The position numbers and the translations under genes were made by a program. Below are positions 5,230-6,168 of a stretch of 6,168 bases of DNA, in pieces (the stretch's first letter is position 1; every line of letters starts with the position of its first letter). Below the pieces are notes generated by a model that saw nothing but the letters and a program-made list of their open reading frames with translations, was not told the origin of the DNA and did not search any database. The stretch comes from CAZTXD01 sp964617995 (GTDB taxonomy: Bacteria > Actinomycetota > Acidimicrobiia > Spongiisociales > ZC4RG35): positions 1 through 6,168 of the forward strand of contig CAZTXD010000179.1 of assembly GCA_964617995.1 (NCBI GenBank). The letters are read 5' to 3'.

Positions 5230-5715
5230 GTGCCGGGAGCATGGACCCATCTGGCGGCTCGCTTCTACGACTTCGTCACGGCCGCGCCCCTGGCTCCGGC
5301 CGAGCGCGACACCGTCGCCGCCTGGCTGGTCGAGGGTGTCGCCGCCAACGCCTTCTTCGCCCAGCCCCGGGCCGATCAGCGTCACGGCTTCCATGCCGCC
5401 CTCCACGTGGTGGCGGAAGCTCCCGGCAGGCTCGACCTGATCCGGGCGGCTCTTCTCCACGACGTCGGGAAGCGTCACGCCGGTCTCGGTGCCGCGGCAC
5501 GGGTGATGGCCTCGCTCGCCATCCGGCTGGGCGTGCCTCTCGGTCCCCGTTTCGCTCTCTACCGGGACCACGGGATGATCGCCGCGGCGGAGCTGGGTGA
5601 TGTAGAGGCTCTGGTGGTGGAATTCGCCCGCCACCATCACGCTACGAGACCGGCCTCGATCGACCCGGAGGACTGGGCGCTCCTGAAAGCCGCCGACAGG
5701 GCCCGTACCCGATGA
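5230..5715 (+). CDS. HD-domain protein, putative metal-dependent phosphohydrolase
   Basis: The protein (161 residues from GTG 5230) carries an HD domain, a fold that usually binds divalent metal and hydrolyses phosphate esters, including nucleotides and cyclic nucleotides. The His-Asp doublet is His77-Asp78 in ALLHDVGK. An upstream metal ligand is probably His52 or His55 in RHGFH, and Asp156 in LLKAADR fits the distal Asp. Further conserved-looking histidines are His114 (YRDHG) and the run His135-137. There is no signal peptide or clear membrane span; the first 40 residues look helical. GTG 5230 is the first usable start after the dksA-like stop. Its only nearby purine-rich site (AAGGTG, 5205-5210) is too far upstream, so translation may depend on reinitiation. 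The substrate is unknown, and (p)ppGpp synthesis is unlikely because no synthetase domain is present. Confidence 0.75.
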   Translation: MPGAWTHLAARFYDFVTAAPLAPAERDTVAAWLVEGVAANAFFAQPRADQRHGFHAALHVVAEAPGRLDLIRAALLHDVGKRHAGLGAAARVMASLAIRLGVPLGPRFALYRDHGMIAAAELGDVEALVVEFARHHHATRPASIDPEDWALLKAADRARTR

Positions 5716-5813
5716 GAGCGGTCGTTGAATCAGCGAGCCCATTCGACCAGCATTACCCGGTCATGGTCCAGTTGCACCGAGCTCGGCGTGCTTCCGCGGC
5801 GGATACGCCGTGA
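5712..5813 (+). CDS. Possible 33-residue mini-ORF bridging the HD gene and scpA (doubtful)
   Basis: A 33-codon frame beginning MRAVVESASP fills the spacer exactly. Its ATG overlaps the HD-gene stop as ATGA (5712-5715), and its TGA overlaps the scpA GTG as GTGA (5810-5813). No family is recognised. AGGG about 10 bases upstream is a weak ribosome site. Third-position GC is about 67% (22 of 33), lower than neighbouring genes, which suggests spacer or a coupling leader rather than a conserved protein. Its last codons lie in a hairpin that includes the scpA start. Confidence 0.22.
   Translation: MRAVVESASPFDQHYPVMVQLHRARRASAADTP
5795..5812 (+). promoter_or_regulatory. Hairpin covering the scpA start codon
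   Basis: Bases 5797-5801 (CGGCG) pair with 5806-5810 (CGCCG) around a GATA loop. A G-U pair (5796/5811) and a C-G pair (5795/5812) extend it to 7 pairs. The 3' arm contains the whole GTG start of scpA, and the 5' arm overlaps GGCGGA, the only ribosome-site-like sequence. Folding should therefore hinder free initiation and favour initiation by ribosomes arriving from upstream. Pairing is seen; the effect is inferred. Confidence 0.4.
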
Positions 5814-6168
5814 CCTATCACGTCTCCACGGCGGTCTTCGAGGGACCGTTGAACCTCCTCCTCCAGCTCATCACCCGACATCAGGTGGACGTCACCGCCG
5901 TCAGCTTGTCGGATCTGGTCTCCGAGTACCTGGCCCACCTCGAGGAAATGCGTCGCCTCGATCTCGACGTGGCATCCGAGTTCCTCCTCATCGCCGCCAC
6001 CCTGGTCCAGCTCAAGGCCCATGCCCTCCTGCCCGTCGAGACCGAACTGGATCTCGACGAGGAGCTGGCAATGATGGAGGAGCGCGACCGCCTCCTCGCT
6101 CGCCTCCTGACGTGCGTGACGTTCAAGGACGTGGCCGTCGTGATCCGCCACCGCCTCCAGGAGGCCAA
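5810..6168 (+). CDS. scpA: Segregation and condensation protein A (ScpA), N-terminal part
   Basis: ScpA is the kleisin subunit that bridges the SMC heads and ScpB in the bacterial condensin complex, acting on the nucleoid in chromosome compaction and segregation. The window holds the first 119 residues; the frame is open at the right edge, so the truncation is only the window limit. Diagnostic segments are FEGPLNLLLQLI at 10-21 (family FxGPLDLLLxLI), the helix LSDLVSEYLAHLEE at 33-46, and FLLIAATLVQLKAHALLP at 58-75 (family FLxxAAxLxxLKxxxLLP). Together these form the N-terminal SMC-neck-binding helices. GTG 5810 is the only standard start in this frame after the stop at 5726-5728 and gives the normal N-terminus (MTYHVSTAVFEG). 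scpB would be expected next. In many actinobacteria parA precedes scpA; here an HD gene does. Confidence 0.93.
   Translation, partial: MTYHVSTAVFEGPLNLLLQLITRHQVDVTAVSLSDLVSEYLAHLEEMRRLDLDVASEFLLIAATLVQLKAHALLPVETELDLDEELAMMEERDRLLARLLTCVTFKDVAVVIRHRLQEA

Noticed and set aside
5725..5756. Possible scpA promoter (TTGAAT at 5725-5730)
   Set aside because: The -35-like hexamer is fair, but at 17 bases the -10 position reads CAGCAT, and the better CATTAC is 20 bases away, so the pair is not convincing.
1..6168. tRNA, rRNA, CRISPR array, insertion sequence, attachment site or toxin-antitoxin pair
   Set aside because: I saw no cloverleaf, no regularly spaced repeats, no transposase or integrase motifs and no abrupt composition change on either strand.

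Overview
This window looks like ordinary core chromosome from a GC-rich bacterium, most likely an actinobacterium. All genes are on the + strand and use G/C-ending codons. Proteins such as CTP synthase, alanine dehydrogenase and the small DksA-like zinc-finger protein resemble actinobacterial homologues. The combination pyrG, ADP-ribose-type Nudix gene, then scpA further on recalls the pyrG-Nudix-xerD-parA-scpA-scpB neighbourhood known in actinobacteria such as Mycobacterium. A deep-branching class (for example Acidimicrobiia) is possible, but this cannot be settled by eye.

Layout. 1-65 is an upstream region with two overlapping palindromes, a purine-rich tract and a possible leaderless promoter. 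66-812 is dapB (lysine/diaminopimelate synthesis). 813-891 is a short structured spacer with a candidate promoter; a 28-codon reading frame spans it exactly. 892-2610 is pyrG (CTP synthase). 2607-3149 is a Nudix ADP-ribose pyrophosphatase. 3146-4267 is ald (alanine dehydrogenase). 4264-4779 is a RimJ-like GNAT acetyltransferase. These last four genes are joined by 4-base NTGA stop/start overlaps and read as one translationally coupled operon. 4780-4871 is a non-coding leader with candidate promoters, then come a DksA/TraR-type zinc-finger protein (4872-5222) and an HD-domain phosphohydrolase-like protein (5230-5715). 5716-5809 is a spacer spanned by a 33-codon reading frame. From 5810 to the window end is the N-terminal part of scpA (condensin kleisin), cut by the window edge. 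There is no gene-free stretch longer than 300 bases, and I see no tRNA, rRNA, CRISPR, insertion sequence or intrinsic terminator with a U-tract.

The genes do not form a single pathway. They combine amino-acid and cell-wall precursor supply (dapB, ald), nucleotide supply (pyrG), clean-up of nucleotide-sugar by-products (Nudix), a probable transcription modulator (DksA-like) and chromosome condensation (scpA). I do not see a new defence or mobile system. The points most worth checking are at junctions and in motifs. Two spacer-filling mini-ORFs (809-895 and 5712-5813) each overlap both neighbours by NTGA and end at a hairpin holding the next start codon. DapB has changes at two normally conserved motifs. 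The Nudix box carries a one-residue insertion. The usual xerD and parA genes are missing between the Nudix gene and scpA.
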